Source of the DNA: Candidatus Atribacteria bacterium
GTDB taxonomy: Bacteria > Atribacterota > Phoenicimicrobiia > Phoenicimicrobiales > Stramentimicrobiaceae
Direction: 5' to 3'
DNA length: 53,372 nt
Assembly (NCBI GenBank): GCA_018402425.1
Contig: JAGYIZ010000011.1
Span: forward strand, 1 to 53,372
Below, one piece after another: positions 8,548 through 20,100 of the stretch; position 1 is the first letter of the stretch; every line of letters begins with the position of its first letter. The position numbers and the translations under genes were made by a program. The notes under the pieces are model-generated. The model was not told where the DNA came from. It did not search any database and saw nothing but the letters and a program-made list of their open reading frames with translations.

Positions 8548-9889
8548 AATTATGGATTATAAACAGGAATTAATCAGAGATACCTCTCAGGGTGTAAAAA
8601 TAGAACAAGAAGAGGAAAAACCTATTAACGGAAATGGTAACCTGATTGATCGTAATATTAATATTAGAGAAGAAGCGCCTAAAGAAGAACAGGAAATAGA
8701 AGAATTTGTAAGTATAAAGGTTATTGGTATAGGTGGAAGCGGAAATAATGCCATTGAAGAAATGGCTAATCATCGTATCAATGGTTTAAAATTAATCGCT
8801 CTTAATACTGATTTACAAGCACTTTCATTATCTCAAGCAAGTCAAAAGGTCCAAATTGGTAAATTAACCACACGTGGACTGGGTGCTGGCGGTGACCCTG
8901 AAACCGGGAAAAAAGCGGCTGAAGAAGACAGAAATATGATTTCCAAAGTTTTGGAGGATGCAGATATTGTCTTTATCACTGCAGGTATGGGTGGAGGCAC
9001 CGGAAGTGGTGCTGCTCCTGTTGTTGCTGAGATTGCCAAAAGAGAAGGCGCGCTTACTATCGGAGTGGTGACCCGTCCTTTTACTTTTGAAGGGAAAAAG
9101 CGCATAGTCCAGGCTGAAAAGGGTATTGAAGAATTAAAGAAACAAGTTGATGCTTTAATTACCATATCTAACGACCAGTTACTGAGCATGATAAGCAAGG
9201 ATACTTCAGTAAAAGAAGCTTTTGAAATAACCGATAGAGTATTAAGGCAATCCGTACAAGCTATAGCTGATTTAATTACTATTCCCGGATTAATTAATCT
9301 TGATTTGGCTGATGTTAGAGCGGTTATTAAAGATGCCGGATTTGCCTTAGTTGGAATTGGTGTGGGAAGAGGCAATAACAAAGGCACAACTGCTGCCGAA
9401 GCAGCAATTTCAAGTTCTTTATTAGAGGTTTCAATAAAAGGTTCCAGTTCATTATTGGTTAATGTAACCGGCGGATTAGATATGAGCCTGTATGAAATTA
9501 ATGAAATTGTTGATCTTGTCTCAAAAGCTGCCGGAAATGAAGCTAATATTGTTTTTGGTGCCATTATTTCTGAAAGTATGCAGGATGAAATTAGGGTAAC
9601 CGTAATTGCAACAAAGTGCGAAAAATATATGTCCGATTATTCTGAAAAAATTGAAACAGTTAAAGAAAAAATAGAAAAAGAGGATGATAAAAGGGAAATT
9701 AAAAAGGAAAAATTAGACTATTATAATAGTGCAGATAATAGAAAAGATATTCCAGCAAGAGATAAAAATTATAGCCATGACAAACCGGCTGATACGGATG
9801 AGTCAGATCTTACCACTAACACTAATTATAAAAATAAGGAAGATCTGGATATACCAACATTTTTAAGAAAGAGAAATAAAAGGTTCTAG
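8513..9889 (+). CDS. ftsZ: Cell division protein FtsZ
   Basis: The tubulin-like GTPase that forms the cytokinetic ring. In 458 residues the tubulin signature GGGTGSGAAP lies near 160, the T7 region NLDLADVRAVIKDAG near 260, and a flexible charged linker (about 370-440) leads to the C-terminal peptide DIPTFLRKRNKRF. This peptide matches the conserved tail that binds FtsA and other partners. The N-terminal extension before the globular domain (about 60 acidic residues) is longer than in most FtsZ. The start is TTG 8513 because AAAGAGGTG (8497-8505) lies 7 bases before it; ATG 8552 is the alternative and has no such site. The start lies inside the 3' end of parA. Identity is certain. Confidence 0.97.
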   Translation: MKKKKLARGFTKIMDYKQELIRDTSQGVKIEQEEEKPINGNGNLIDRNINIREEAPKEEQEIEEFVSIKVIGIGGSGNNAIEEMANHRINGLKLIALNTDLQALSLSQASQKVQIGKLTTRGLGAGGDPETGKKAAEEDRNMISKVLEDADIVFITAGMGGGTGSGAAPVVAEIAKREGALTIGVVTRPFTFEGKKRIVQAEKGIEELKKQVDALITISNDQLLSMISKDTSVKEAFEITDRVLRQSVQAIADLITIPGLINLDLADVRAVIKDAGFALVGIGVGRGNNKGTTAAEAAISSSLLEVSIKGSSSLLVNVTGGLDMSLYEINEIVDLVSKAAGNEANIVFGAIISESMQDEIRVTVIATKCEKYMSDYSEKIETVKEKIEKEDDKREIKKEKLDYYNSADNRKDIPARDKNYSHDKPADTDESDLTTNTNYKNKEDLDIPTFLRKRNKRF

Positions 9890-9939
9890 TACAATAAATA
9901 TTTAGATAAAAGCAACTCTTTTAACGGAAATTTGATTTA

Positions 9940-10400
9940 ATGGAGAAAAGGAAAAACAACAATTTTCATTTTCTACTTATGAAGCCTACAAAAGATTAAA
10001 AAAATGACCCGCTTAAAATTATCTATGAGTCGATTGATTGGTCTTTTATAGACTCCATGGTTAAAGGCCATTATTATTGCAAAAAGAATTAGTTTACAGC
10101 CCTGTTTCATTGTTCAAAGCACAACTATTAATATATCTGGGTGAAGTAAAGTCAAATCGGGATTTAGCCGAAAAGTTACGTTTTAATACCAAGTATTGTG
10201 TACTGTGGATTCCATCATTTTCTCAAAACGCCTGCTCATTCTACTTTTTCTGCTTTTAAAAAAAGATTGGGAATGACCTGTTCCACAAAGTTATGCAGCG
10301 TATTGTGGCTCAAAGTGTTCCTATAATAATCAAGAAGTTCCCCGATATACCAACAAATATTTACATATTGCGGTTTATTCAAAGAGGGAAATGGATTAAG
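9940..10400 (+). pseudogene. Transposase remnant (DUF772-type N-terminal region)
   Basis: Joining frames across at least two indels gives the N-terminal part of a transposase of the IS1182/IS5-like group with a DUF772 domain: STYEAYKRLKK, then DPLKIIYESIDWSFID, then SPVSLFKAQLLIYLGEVKS, NRDLAEKLRFN and finally KTPAHSTFSAFKKRLG. The catalytic DDE half is missing; readable similarity fades after about 10330. No terminal inverted repeats were found, so the element is dead and its ends are lost. From about 10400 to 10590 nothing recognisable is seen. Confidence 0.6.
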
Positions 10401-10599
10401 TGTAATTGTAAAGGAAATGTAAATTTGATAACACTATAATTGCAAATCATGAAAAAGTGCCAGTAAAAAGAATTATGTTTCATCCGGTTATAGAATAAAA
10501 TTGTTGATAGATAAAAATACTTGCAAAACCTTTTGCAGCAGAATTAAGACCAAAGTAAAAATAGAATTATTTTATTAAAATTGACTTATAGGAGGACAT

Positions 10600-11292
10600 A
10601 TGCCGGAATTAATTTCAGTGGAAACAGCAAAAATATTAGCCAAAAAGATGTTGCACAAATTATTGATCATACAGCTTTACGTCCGGATACTACGGGGATT
10701 CAAATAGAAGTTCTTTGCGAGGAAGCCTGGGAATATCATTTTACTCTGTTTGCATTAACTCTTCTTTTATACCTTTAGCGAAAACATTTCTAGTCAATTC
10801 AGGGGGTTAAAATATGTGCTGTCGTTGGTTTCCCGTTAGGTGCAAGTTTGTCCAGGGTTAAAGCTTATGAGGCAAGAGAGGCAGCAAAGAGGGAGCAGAT
10901 GAGATTGATATGGTAATTAATATTTCTGCATTAAAGGATAATAATTACCGGAAAGTTAAAGAAGACATTGAAGAAGTAGTGAGATCAGTAAAGGGATTGA
11001 TTTGTAAGGTTATTTTGAAACAGCACTGTTAACTGACCAGGAAAAAGAAATTGGCTGTCGGATTGCAGTTGAAGCGGGAGCTCATTTTGTAAAAACTTCT
11101 ACAGGTTTTCAAAGTGGGTGGCGCCACTGTGAAAGATGTTAAATTAATGCGAAGAATTGTTGAAATCATATGGGCATCAAAGCTGCCGGCGGTATCAGAG
11201 ATTATGAAACTGCTTTAAAAATGGTAGAGGCAGGTGCAACTCGTATTGGAGCAAGCAAGGGAGTGGAAATAGTCAAAGGAAGTCATTCCTAG
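10600..11292 (+). pseudogene. deoC: Deoxyribose-phosphate aldolase, frameshifted
   Basis: DeoC splits 2-deoxyribose-5-phosphate into glyceraldehyde-3-phosphate and acetaldehyde in deoxynucleoside catabolism. A strong Shine-Dalgarno (AGGAGG) precedes ATG 10600. Pieces in different frames read in order as typical Deo[54 protein letters not shown], then FVKTSTGF with the Schiff-base lysine (KTSTGF), and [20 protein letters not shown] near the end. Length and motif order are normal. At least five single-base indels break it, for example one base missing from an A-run near 10645 and one extra G in the GGGGG at 10802-10806. It is either a recent pseudogene or an intact gene with sequence errors. 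Confidence 0.8.
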
Positions 11293-11332
11293 TACTCTTA
11301 AAATACTTTTTAAAAATAGAAGGAATAGTTTT

Positions 11333-12097
11333 ATGCGTTTATTATCGTGGAATGTAAATGGTTTGAGGGCAATATATAAGAAAAATTTTTTAGAATGGTT
11401 TGATTCAGAACAGGCAGATATGTACTGTATTCAGGAGACAAAATCTCATTTGGATCAATTGCCCAAAAAGCTTATAGAGAGACCTGATTACAATGGATAT
11501 TTTGCACAAGCTGAGCGAAAAGGGTATAGTGGGGTGGCACTTTGGAGTAAAGTTATACCTGAGAAAGTATCCTATGAATTGGGATTGCCAAGGTTTGACA
11601 AAGAAGGTAGATTGATTGAAGCAGAATACCAAGATATTATTTTATTCAATGTTTATTTCCCGAATGGCAAGGCATCCAAGGAGAGATTACAGTATAAGAT
11701 GGATTATTATGAAACATTTTTAAAGAGAATAGCTGATTTGCTCCGAGAGGGCAAGAAAATAGTTATTTGCGGGGATGTCAATACTGCTCATCAGGAGATT
11801 GATTTGGCCAGACCTAAAGAAAACGAAAAAATATCCGGCTTTCTTCCCATTGAGCGAGAATGGATTGATCGTTTAATTAAACTTGGCTTTATTGATACAT
11901 TCCGTCATTTTCATCCGGGACCGGGGCAGTATAGTTGGTGGGATTACAAAACTAGGGCTAGAGAACGGAACGTTGGATGGAGAATTGATTATTTTTTTAT
12001 TAGTAATAATTTGAAAGACAATCTAAAGTCAGCTTTCATTCAATCAGAGGTAACAGGTTCTGACCACTGTCCTATTGGTATTGACCTAATTTTTTAA
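11333..12097 (+). CDS. xth: Exodeoxyribonuclease III / AP endonuclease (XthA/ExoA family)
   Basis: Cuts DNA at abasic sites and removes 3'-blocking groups in base-excision repair. The 254-residue protein has the complete EEP-fold motif set: SWNVNGLRA at the N-terminus, the metal-binding Glu in IQETK (about 36-40), GDVNTAHQEIDLARP (about 150-164), WRIDYFF near 223 and the catalytic GSDHCPIG near the C-terminus. It is the first gene of a repair run with sbcD (15-base gap) and sbcC (overlap). The downstream uracil-DNA glycosylase at 52.4 kb could feed it substrate. Identity is firm. Confidence 0.95.
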   Translation: MRLLSWNVNGLRAIYKKNFLEWFDSEQADMYCIQETKSHLDQLPKKLIERPDYNGYFAQAERKGYSGVALWSKVIPEKVSYELGLPRFDKEGRLIEAEYQDIILFNVYFPNGKASKERLQYKMDYYETFLKRIADLLREGKKIVICGDVNTAHQEIDLARPKENEKISGFLPIEREWIDRLIKLGFIDTFRHFHPGPGQYSWWDYKTRARERNVGWRIDYFFISNNLKDNLKSAFIQSEVTGSDHCPIGIDLIF

Positions 12098-12112
12098 AGC
12101 AAGGATAGGGTT

Positions 12113-13363
12113 ATGATTAAATTTCTTCATTTTGCGGATATCCACCTGGGAGTAGAAAATTATGGGCGCTTTGATAGTAAAAGCGGTCTTCACTCACGTT
12201 TAAATGATTTTATAAAGTCCTTAACTACGGCAATTGATATTGCTATTGAGGAAAAAGTTGATTTTGCCCTTTTTTGCGGTGATGCCTATAAAAACAATAG
12301 TCCCAGCCCAACCCATCAAAGGGAATTTGCCAGTCAAATTTACCGGTTAAGTAAAGCCGGCATATCTACTATCTTGATTAATGGTAATCATGATAATCCC
12401 CTAACTTATGGTAGAGCCAGTGCTTTGGATATTTTCCAGACATTAAATATTCCCAATATTCATGTTGTTATTGAACCTGGTCTTATTAATTTGCAAACTG
12501 TTAAGGGTCCTATCCAGGTCATTGGGATTCCCTGGCCTACCAGAAATCAGTATCTTGAAAAAGATGAATATAGAAATGATGATACAGATGTAATTAATAA
12601 AAAAATAAAAAAACGTCTTATGAAAACTATAACAGATCTGATAGCTAAACTGGATTTACGATATCCAAAAATACTGGCTGCCCATCTGACAGTTGCTGAA
12701 GCTTTATTTTCAGGTTCTGAAAATTATGCTGTAATAGGAAATGACCCGGTTATCCCGGTTCAATTTTTTATCGATTCTCCCCTTGATTACATAGCCCTGG
12801 GGCATATTCACCGATATCAGAATTTAAACCTTTCCGGCAAACTTCCTGTTATTTATTCAGGTAGTATGGAAAGAATTAATTTTGGTGAAGAAAAAGAAGA
12901 TAAAGGGTTTTGTATTGCTAGTATTGATAAGAAAGGTAAAGTTGAATATGAGTTTATTTCACTTCCGACTCGTAAGATGCTTACCATTGAAGTAAAAATT
13001 ATAGGAACAGATAATCCAACAGATAGGTTTATTAAAGAGATTGAAAAATATGATTTGAAAGATGCTATCATCCGTATACATTATGAGATATCTGAGGATC
13101 AGGAAGAGAAGCTTGACTTTAGAAAAATAAACGAAGCATTAAGAGAAGCTTTTTTAGTTACCGGAATTACCAGAAATGTTCAAAGAAAATCAAGCAACAG
13201 AAGAAGTTCTCTTTCCGAGGAAATGGATATATTTTCTGCTCTATCAGAATATGTGCAATTACATGATTGGCAATCCTGGGAAAAGGAATTAAAGGAATAT
13301 ACCCATAATCTCCAACAAGAATTGAAAGATACAGATGAATCTCTTGGAGGCTATGAAATATGA
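12113..13363 (+). CDS. sbcD: DNA double-strand-break repair nuclease SbcD/Mre11
   Basis: Nuclease subunit of the SbcCD (Mre11-Rad50) complex, which opens hairpins and trims blocked DNA ends. The 416 residues contain the metallophosphoesterase motifs FADIHLG (6-12), GDAYKN (about 60), NGNHDNP (about 95), AAHLTVA and ALGHIH (about 230), which carry the metal-binding Asp/His/Asn residues. The second motif reads GDAYK rather than the usual GDLFD but keeps its Asp. The C-terminal part holds the capping domain and the segment that contacts SbcC. The stop overlaps the start of sbcC (ATGA), so the two subunits are translationally coupled. Confidence 0.94.
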   Translation: MIKFLHFADIHLGVENYGRFDSKSGLHSRLNDFIKSLTTAIDIAIEEKVDFALFCGDAYKNNSPSPTHQREFASQIYRLSKAGISTILINGNHDNPLTYGRASALDIFQTLNIPNIHVVIEPGLINLQTVKGPIQVIGIPWPTRNQYLEKDEYRNDDTDVINKKIKKRLMKTITDLIAKLDLRYPKILAAHLTVAEALFSGSENYAVIGNDPVIPVQFFIDSPLDYIALGHIHRYQNLNLSGKLPVIYSGSMERINFGEEKEDKGFCIASIDKKGKVEYEFISLPTRKMLTIEVKIIGTDNPTDRFIKEIEKYDLKDAIIRIHYEISEDQEEKLDFRKINEALREAFLVTGITRNVQRKSSNRRSSLSEEMDIFSALSEYVQLHDWQSWEKELKEYTHNLQQELKDTDESLGGYEI

Positions 13364-15948
13364 TACCTGTCAAATTACAGATGTTTAACTTTCTGAGTTA
13401 TGGAGAAGACGTTCCTCCTCTTGATTTTACTCAATTCAGTATTGCCTGTCTTTCCGGTAAAAACGGTCAGGGAAAATCCGCTTTGCTGGATGCATTAACC
13501 TGGGCTATTTGGGGTGAGGGCAGGAAAGCGAGTCAGGATAGAAAAGCAGACAGCGGATTGCTTAAAATAGGTGAAAACCAAATGTGGGTTGATTTGACTG
13601 TTGACCTGGAAGGCGAACGTTACCGTATTATCAGAAAATTTTCCAAGTTAAAAAATAAAAATCATTCCGAATTGGAATTACAGGTTTTTGAGGAAAAAAA
13701 ATCAGCTTTTATTTCCCTATCTTCTCCCTCTATTCGACAAACTCAGCAAAGAATTAACCGATTGTTAAGAATGGATTATGAGACATTTATTAATTCTGCT
13801 TTTATCTTGCAGGGAAGAGTCGATGAATTTACGCGGAAAAGTGCCCGGGAGCGAAAACAGATTTTATCCGAGGTACTTGGACTTTCTCATTATGAAGCAC
13901 TTTCGGTGTTGTCGCGACAGCATTTACGGGAAATGGAAGGGAAACTATTAACTTTAAAAAACAGATTAGAACAAATCAATCAGGAGATTGCCCAAAAAAG
14001 TGCACATGAAGAAGAGATTCGATCAATACAGGAGAATGAGAGAAATAATAACCTAAAAATTAAACAAATAAGAGAATATTTACAAAAATTAGAAAAGAAA
14101 AAGAACAAATTGCATTATGAACAGGAAAGAGAAAAAGAATTGGTAACCCGTGTTAATTCAGATGAAAAAGAATTGCAGGTATATCTAAGAAGAAAAAAGA
14201 CAATAGAGCAAAGTATCAAAGATTATCAATCAGTCTTGTCCCGTGAAAAACAGATTTTAGCTGATTTTGATAAATATCAAAAATTATATAATGAGAATCA
14301 GCGTATGATAAGTTTAATGCAGAAATACCGGGATTTAGACAGGACCAAAGGAGAATTGGAAGCAAAAATTGAGAAAGTAAAGAACAGTCTTTTAGTTCAA
14401 TTAGAACAGAAGAAAAAGCAATATCACGAACTACGGGAAAAGGTAAATTCTTTATCAAGTCAGCAAAAGGAAATTCAAAAATTAAAATCAAAAATAGAAC
14501 GATTTAATGTTCTAATTAAAAGACAAGAACATATTCAGCAAGAAGGAAATCAATTGAATGTAAAAATTGAAGGCAAAAATAATCAAGCAAAAAGACTCAG
14601 GGATGACATTAAAAAAAATCAGGAAAAAATCGACCTGCTCAGCCAGAGGAAACAGGGTAATTGTCCATTATGTCAATCTCCTTTGGATGAGCAAAAAATA
14701 AAAATAATCAGGCAAAATACGGAGAAAGAGATTGCCCTGAAAAATCATGAGATAAGGGATCTAATGGAAGAAGTTACAGAATTATCAAATAAGAAAAATA
14801 TACTGCAGCAGGAATGGAAGCAAAATCGTAATGAGCTAAAACAAAAAGAAGAAATTCAAAATAAGCTAACTGCATTCTCTTTTTTGATTTAAGAAGGCCA
14901 AAAAGCAGAAGAGCAATCAGAAGAGTTGATGCAGGAAATTAAAAATCAACAAGAGCAGATTAGTCAGAAACTGTTTGCCCGGAATGAAAGAAATCAGTTA
15001 ACTGAAATTGAGAAAAAAATTCAGAAGCAAGAATATGATGATAAGAGATACATTATAATTAACAGGGAATTAGAACATTTTAAAGAAGCACCTTTACAGA
15101 AAGAGAAATTATCCGAAGCAAAAATAACGATGCTTAATTTGGAAAAGGAACATTCAGAAATAGATAATCAATTGGAACACAAAAAAGCCAAAATCATTAA
15201 ATTGAAAAAGGAATATCAAGAGATTATTAAAAATTTGGAAGAATTGCCCGAAATGGACAAAGCATTACAGACTCAGCAGGAATCATTTAATCAATTACAG
15301 CAAAGTTGTAATCAACTTTTCCAAAAAAAAGGAGCATGCCAGGAGAAATTAGCTAAAATAGAAGAATACCAGAAAGAAGAACAAAAAATCGGAAAACAAA
15401 AAGAATTTCAGCTACACAAGAAAGAAATTTATCAAAAACTAAATACTGCTTTTGGTAAAAATGGCATTCAATCTATGATAATTGAGAATGCTATTCCGGA
15501 ACTGGAAGAGGAAGCCAATGTGATTTTATCACAACTGTCCAGCGAAAGAACAACAATTAGTCTGGAGTCCTTGAAAGAATTAAAAAGTGGTGATATAAGG
15601 GAAACCCTGGATATTAAAATTCATGATGATATGGGTGTTAGACCTTATGAGCTTTATAGTGGTGGAGAAACATTTCGTATTGATTTTGCTATCCGGATTG
15701 CCCTTTCCAAATTATTGACTTATCGAACCGGAGCTCGCTTAAGGACCCTTGTGATTGATGAAGGTTTTGGAACACAAGATGAGGATGGATTACAAAAATT
15801 AATTCAGGCTATTCATGCTATTCAGGATGATTTTGATAAAATACTGGTGATTACTCATTTATCATTACTCAAGGATGCTTTCCCGGTGAGGATTGAAGTC
15901 TGGAAAGACCCTACTTTAGGTTCCCAGTTTGAGCTGATTCATTTATGA
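13360..15948 (+). pseudogene. sbcC: SbcC/Rad50 ATPase, interrupted by one in-frame TAA
   Basis: ATPase/coiled-coil subunit of SbcCD. The N-terminal half (510 codons) has Walker A GKNGQGKSALLDALTW (about 34), coiled coil and the zinc hook CPLC (about 435). The C-terminal half has coiled coil, the ABC signature ELYSGGETFRIDFA and Walker B TLVIDEGFGTQDEDG. Both halves lie in the same frame and are separated only by TAA at 14890-14892. Without it the gene would encode 862 residues, a normal size. Restarting at ATG 14926 would give a C-terminal piece able to pair with the N-terminal piece, but no Shine-Dalgarno is evident there. It may be a point mutation, a sequence error or a genuine split gene. 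Confidence 0.88.
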
Positions 15949-15964
15949 CTTTTTAGAAATGATA

Positions 15965-17188
15965 TTATTTTTTTAAAAGTGATGCCCGTTGAATAAGGTA
16001 TTTACCATATTTTTCACGGATTTTATCTACTGACTGAGTCAGAGCAATCCATTTTTCTTCTTGGACCTGGTCCTGGGAAAAACTGAGTTGTTTTGGCTGT
16101 TTACCATGCTTCAGCGAAGAAAGTTTAATCCCTAACAAACGTATTCCCGGTGGCTTGATGGTAATTAAATCCAATAAATTTCTGGATTCCTGGAAGATAA
16201 TATCGTCCAAACTGGTAGCCTGTTGGAGTGAAGCAGATTTTTGCAGGGTTTTAAAATTAGGAAAACGAACTTTTAAGGTAATTGTCTTTCCTGAATATCC
16301 TCTTTTTCGCGCAGTATAGCCGATATTCTGGCTGAGCCCCAGAAGAATTTTAATCAATTTATCTTTATTAGAAATATTTTCCGGGAAAGTCATCTCTCGC
16401 CCGATTGATTTAACCTCTTCGATAGGACAGACCGGACTGTTGTCAATACCCTGTGCTAATTGTTTTATTTTGCTGCCATTTTCTCCCAAGATTTCTTGCA
16501 GGATAATATCCGGCATCTGAGTTAACTGTTTTATCGTAAAGATGCCGGAACGATTTAATATTTCAGCTGTTTTTTGTCCAATTCCCCATAATTTAGTGAT
16601 GGACAGGCCAGATAAGGTTTCTGAAACTTTATCATCGGAAAGGACAAAGAACCCATCCGGCTTACCCAGATTGGTAGCAATCTTAGCCAGGAATTTGTTA
16701 GAAGCCATTCCTACTGAAACAGGCAAATGTAGTTCTTTGCTGACTCTGGTTTTAATTTTTTGGGCAATCACTTCTGCTGATCCGAATAATGATTTACATC
16801 CCGTTACATCCAAAAAGGCTTCATCGATACTCAAAGGTTCAATCAGAGGGGTATATTCACTACATATCCGGAAGAACTGCCGGGAAGCCAGAGTGTAATA
16901 TCGAATCCGGGCTGGGGCAAATATCGCTTCAGGACATTTCTGTTGTGCTTCCCAGATGGGCATACCGGCATGAATACCGTATTTTCTGGCCTGATAAGAA
17001 GCAGCACAAACTACCCCCCGGCGGGATAGTTCGCCATTTTGGTTCAATCTACCACCCACAATAAGTGGCTTATTCCGGTATATGGTATTGTCTCGTTGTT
17101 CTACCGAGGCAAAAAAAGCATCCAGATCAAGATGAATAATAGAACGTTTTTCTTGAGCAGGCATTTTTTGAATTTCCTTTCCTTCCAT
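15965..17188 (-). CDS. dinB: Y-family DNA polymerase IV (DinB/ImuB position)
   Basis: A translesion polymerase of 407 residues. The catalytic carboxylates are in LDLDAFFASVEQ (about 19-30) and in the palm motif SIDEAFLDVTG (about 118-128), both intact, so unlike catalytically dead ImuB it should be active. The helix-hairpin-helix region (about 190-220) and the little-finger domain follow. It is the last gene of the lexA - DUF72 - dnaE - dinB cassette, with only 6 bases between the dnaE stop and this start. ATG 17164 is an alternative start because AAGGAAAGGAA precedes it. The context implies SOS induction together with dnaE. It is the only gene of the cassette without a frameshift. Confidence 0.93.
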   Translation of the reverse strand: MEGKEIQKMPAQEKRSIIHLDLDAFFASVEQRDNTIYRNKPLIVGGRLNQNGELSRRGVVCAASYQARKYGIHAGMPIWEAQQKCPEAIFAPARIRYYTLASRQFFRICSEYTPLIEPLSIDEAFLDVTGCKSLFGSAEVIAQKIKTRVSKELHLPVSVGMASNKFLAKIATNLGKPDGFFVLSDDKVSETLSGLSITKLWGIGQKTAEILNRSGIFTIKQLTQMPDIILQEILGENGSKIKQLAQGIDNSPVCPIEEVKSIGREMTFPENISNKDKLIKILLGLSQNIGYTARKRGYSGKTITLKVRFPNFKTLQKSASLQQATSLDDIIFQESRNLLDLITIKPPGIRLLGIKLSSLKHGKQPKQLSFSQDQVQEEKWIALTQSVDKIREKYGKYLIQRASLLKK

Positions 17189-17194
17189 ACTTAG

Positions 17195-20100
17195 CTATGC
17201 TGTATTTCCCTCGAGACAGGAGTGAATATTGCTTATTTCCTGTATGATTATTTTTTCTTCCCCACTTTTGTTGCTTGTATTACCTTGAATCAAGAGTAGT
17301 GCGTCTTTAACAAATAAAGAAAAATACTTATTAAAAATATCAGGGAAAGCAATAGCTTCAAAAAAACCTGTTTCATCTTCCAATAACAGGAAAGCCATTA
17401 CTTCGTGATGTTTGGTAAATTGCCTTCTGGTTTGGACCAGGAGACCGCCAATCAAAACAGGCCGACCGGGAGTCAGCTGGCCAATATGGTGACTTTTAAT
17501 AGGGAGGTATTTATGTGATGAATGTCTTGCTATTTTCTGTCGGTATATTGACAGGGGATGAGCACTGACATAGATTCCTAAAATTTCCTTCTCTATCTTT
17601 AAAATAGCAGAAGGAGAAAAGTTGTAGGCAGGGATAGTTTCCTGAAGCAATAAATTGTTCTCTACGGTTTTTGTTTCAAATTTTATGAGAGTTGACATTG
17701 TTTTTTCTCCTTTCTGACTTCCTTTAGAACAATCGGCAATATATTTAGCAATACAGATCTAGGGTATGCTATAAAATCAAAAGCACCTATTTTAATCAAG
17801 TTTTCGATAACAGTACGAGTAATTCTAGCAGAATCAATTCTAGTACAAAAGTCATGCAGAGACAGAAAAGGGCCATCTTTGTCCCTTGTTTTTAAAATAT
17901 GTTCTATTTGTTTAATGCCCAGGCCTTTTACTCTTAAGAGTCCTATTCGGATAGCTTTACCCTCTACAGAGAAACCGGCATTACTTTTATTAATGTCAGG
18001 CGATAAAATACGGACTTGAAAACGGCGAGCTTCCTGTATATAACGATCCATGTCATAATAGCCCATTCCATAGGTAAGCAGGGCAGCAAGATAGTGTGCC
18101 GGATAATGCACTTTAAGATAACAGGTCAGATAAGAAAGAAATGCATAAGAGGTACTGTGTGCTTTATTAAAGCCGTAATAGGCAAATTTGGCAACCAGGT
18201 TAAATATATATTCGGCTTCTTCTCGATTAAGTCCCTGTTGTGAAGATTTTTTTAAAAATAGAACACGTTGTTCTTCCATAATAACAGGTGATCGAGAACT
18301 TATTGCTCTGCGAAAAAGGTCAGCTTCACCTGGATTTAGCCCGGCGATGGCCGAGACAACCTGCATTACCTGTTCCTGGTAGAGAATAACTCCGTAGGTA
18401 TCTTTTAGTATTTCTTTTATCCGTTCATGCGGGTATTCTATTTTTGCGTATCCATGCTTTCTTTCCAGGTATTGCTTGGTCATACCGCTATCCCACGGTC
18501 CAGGACGGTAAAGAGAAAGAGCGGCAATCAAATCTTCCAGGCAGGATGGTGACAGTTGTTTTAATAAAGAAGCCATCCCTGAACTTTCCAATTGAAAAAC
18601 ACCCAGAGTTTTCCCTTTTTTCAGGGTGTAAAAAGTTCGTGCGTCATCCAGGGGTATATTTTTTAAATTTATGCCAATTTTATCTTTATCAAGATTCTGT
18701 AGGGTTTTTTGGATTACCGTTAAGCTGCGAGAACCCAAAATATCAATTTTTAATAGCCCCATATCCTTAATACCTTCTTTTTCATATTGACTGATGATTT
18801 CTCCTTCCGGGCTTAGTTCCAGCGGAATGAGATTGGCTAGCGGCTGATTAGCAATAATTATGGCTGAAGCGTGAACCGAGAGATGACGTGGTTTCCCCTC
18901 CATAAATTGAGCATAGGAAAACAAGGAACGAAGAGGTTCTTTCTGATAAGAAAGCTTCTTTAGTTCAGGCAAATTTTTCAAAGAAGCACTGATAACTCCC
19001 GGTGAAGAGAAGTAAGGCATCATTTTTGCAATTTTGTTTAATTCCTGGTAAGAAAATCCCAGGGCTCTGCCCACATCCCGTACGGCAGAACGGGCAGCAT
19101 AAGTATTGATAGTGCAGACATGAGTTACCTGTTCCCGTCCGAATTTTTTAAAAATATAATCAATCACTTTATCTCTGCCGATTTGTCCGAAATCAATATC
19201 AATGTCAGGTAAGTCAATGCGTTGAGGATTTAAAAATCTTTCAAAGAATAGCTTAAATTTTAGCGGGTCTACTTCGGTAATATTAAGCAGGTAAGAGAGA
19301 TACTAAACTACCGGCTGCAGATCCTTTTCCGGTCCGACAGGAATATTATTCTGTTTGGCAAATTGAACAATATTTCTAACAATCAAGAAATATCCAGCAA
19401 AACCCATCTGGTTAATAATTTGTAATTCATATTTCATACGGTAAAAGGCCTGGCTGGAAGGGTCCGGATAATATTTTCTTAAGCCTTGCAGGCATAATTT
19501 CTCCAAATATTCCGGAGCCGAATAGGGCTCAGGAGGCTGATAAGAAGGTAGGCGAATTTACCTAGTTCAAGTTTCAGGTGACATTTCCTGGCAATTTTTT
19601 CCGTGTTTTTTATTACTTCCGGCAAATGAGGGAAAAGCTCTTCATTTCCCGGCATGATTTCAAATAATACTGATTGTTGGGTAAGGAATTATAGAAAGCA
19701 TTTCCGGGTGCTCTGACTGGCAATACTGTTAACCATATTTTGAAAAGGGGCCTGTTCCTTTTCTGGGTAATGAACGTTATTGGGTGGCTACCAGGGGAAT
19801 AGATAATCCTTTTTGCTCAAATCGACAATATATTGATTAATTAATTTTTCTTGTTCTAAGCCATGAAAGGAAATTTCCAGGTAAAAATTTGTCCTGAATA
19901 GTTTTTTGTACCACAAGGCAGTTCTTTCTGTTTCCTGGTATTTTTTCGGGCAATAAGTAGAGGTATTTCTCCCTGCAGGCACCCGAGAACAATAAGTCCT
20001 TCAGAGTATTCTGAGATTGTTTCCGGTCAATAGCAGGTATCTGTGGATTGATAGTGGGCCTGCCACTAATTGGCATAGATTGCGGTATCCACTATTGCTT

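Noticed and set aside
8842-9564. Long open frame on the minus strand inside ftsZ (about 240 codons)
   Set aside because: It is a shadow of the ftsZ coding frame, lacks a ribosome site and shows no family features.
10581-10599. TTG upstream of deoC as start
   Set aside because: The AGGAGG with ATG 10600 is far better, and residues upstream do not match DeoC.
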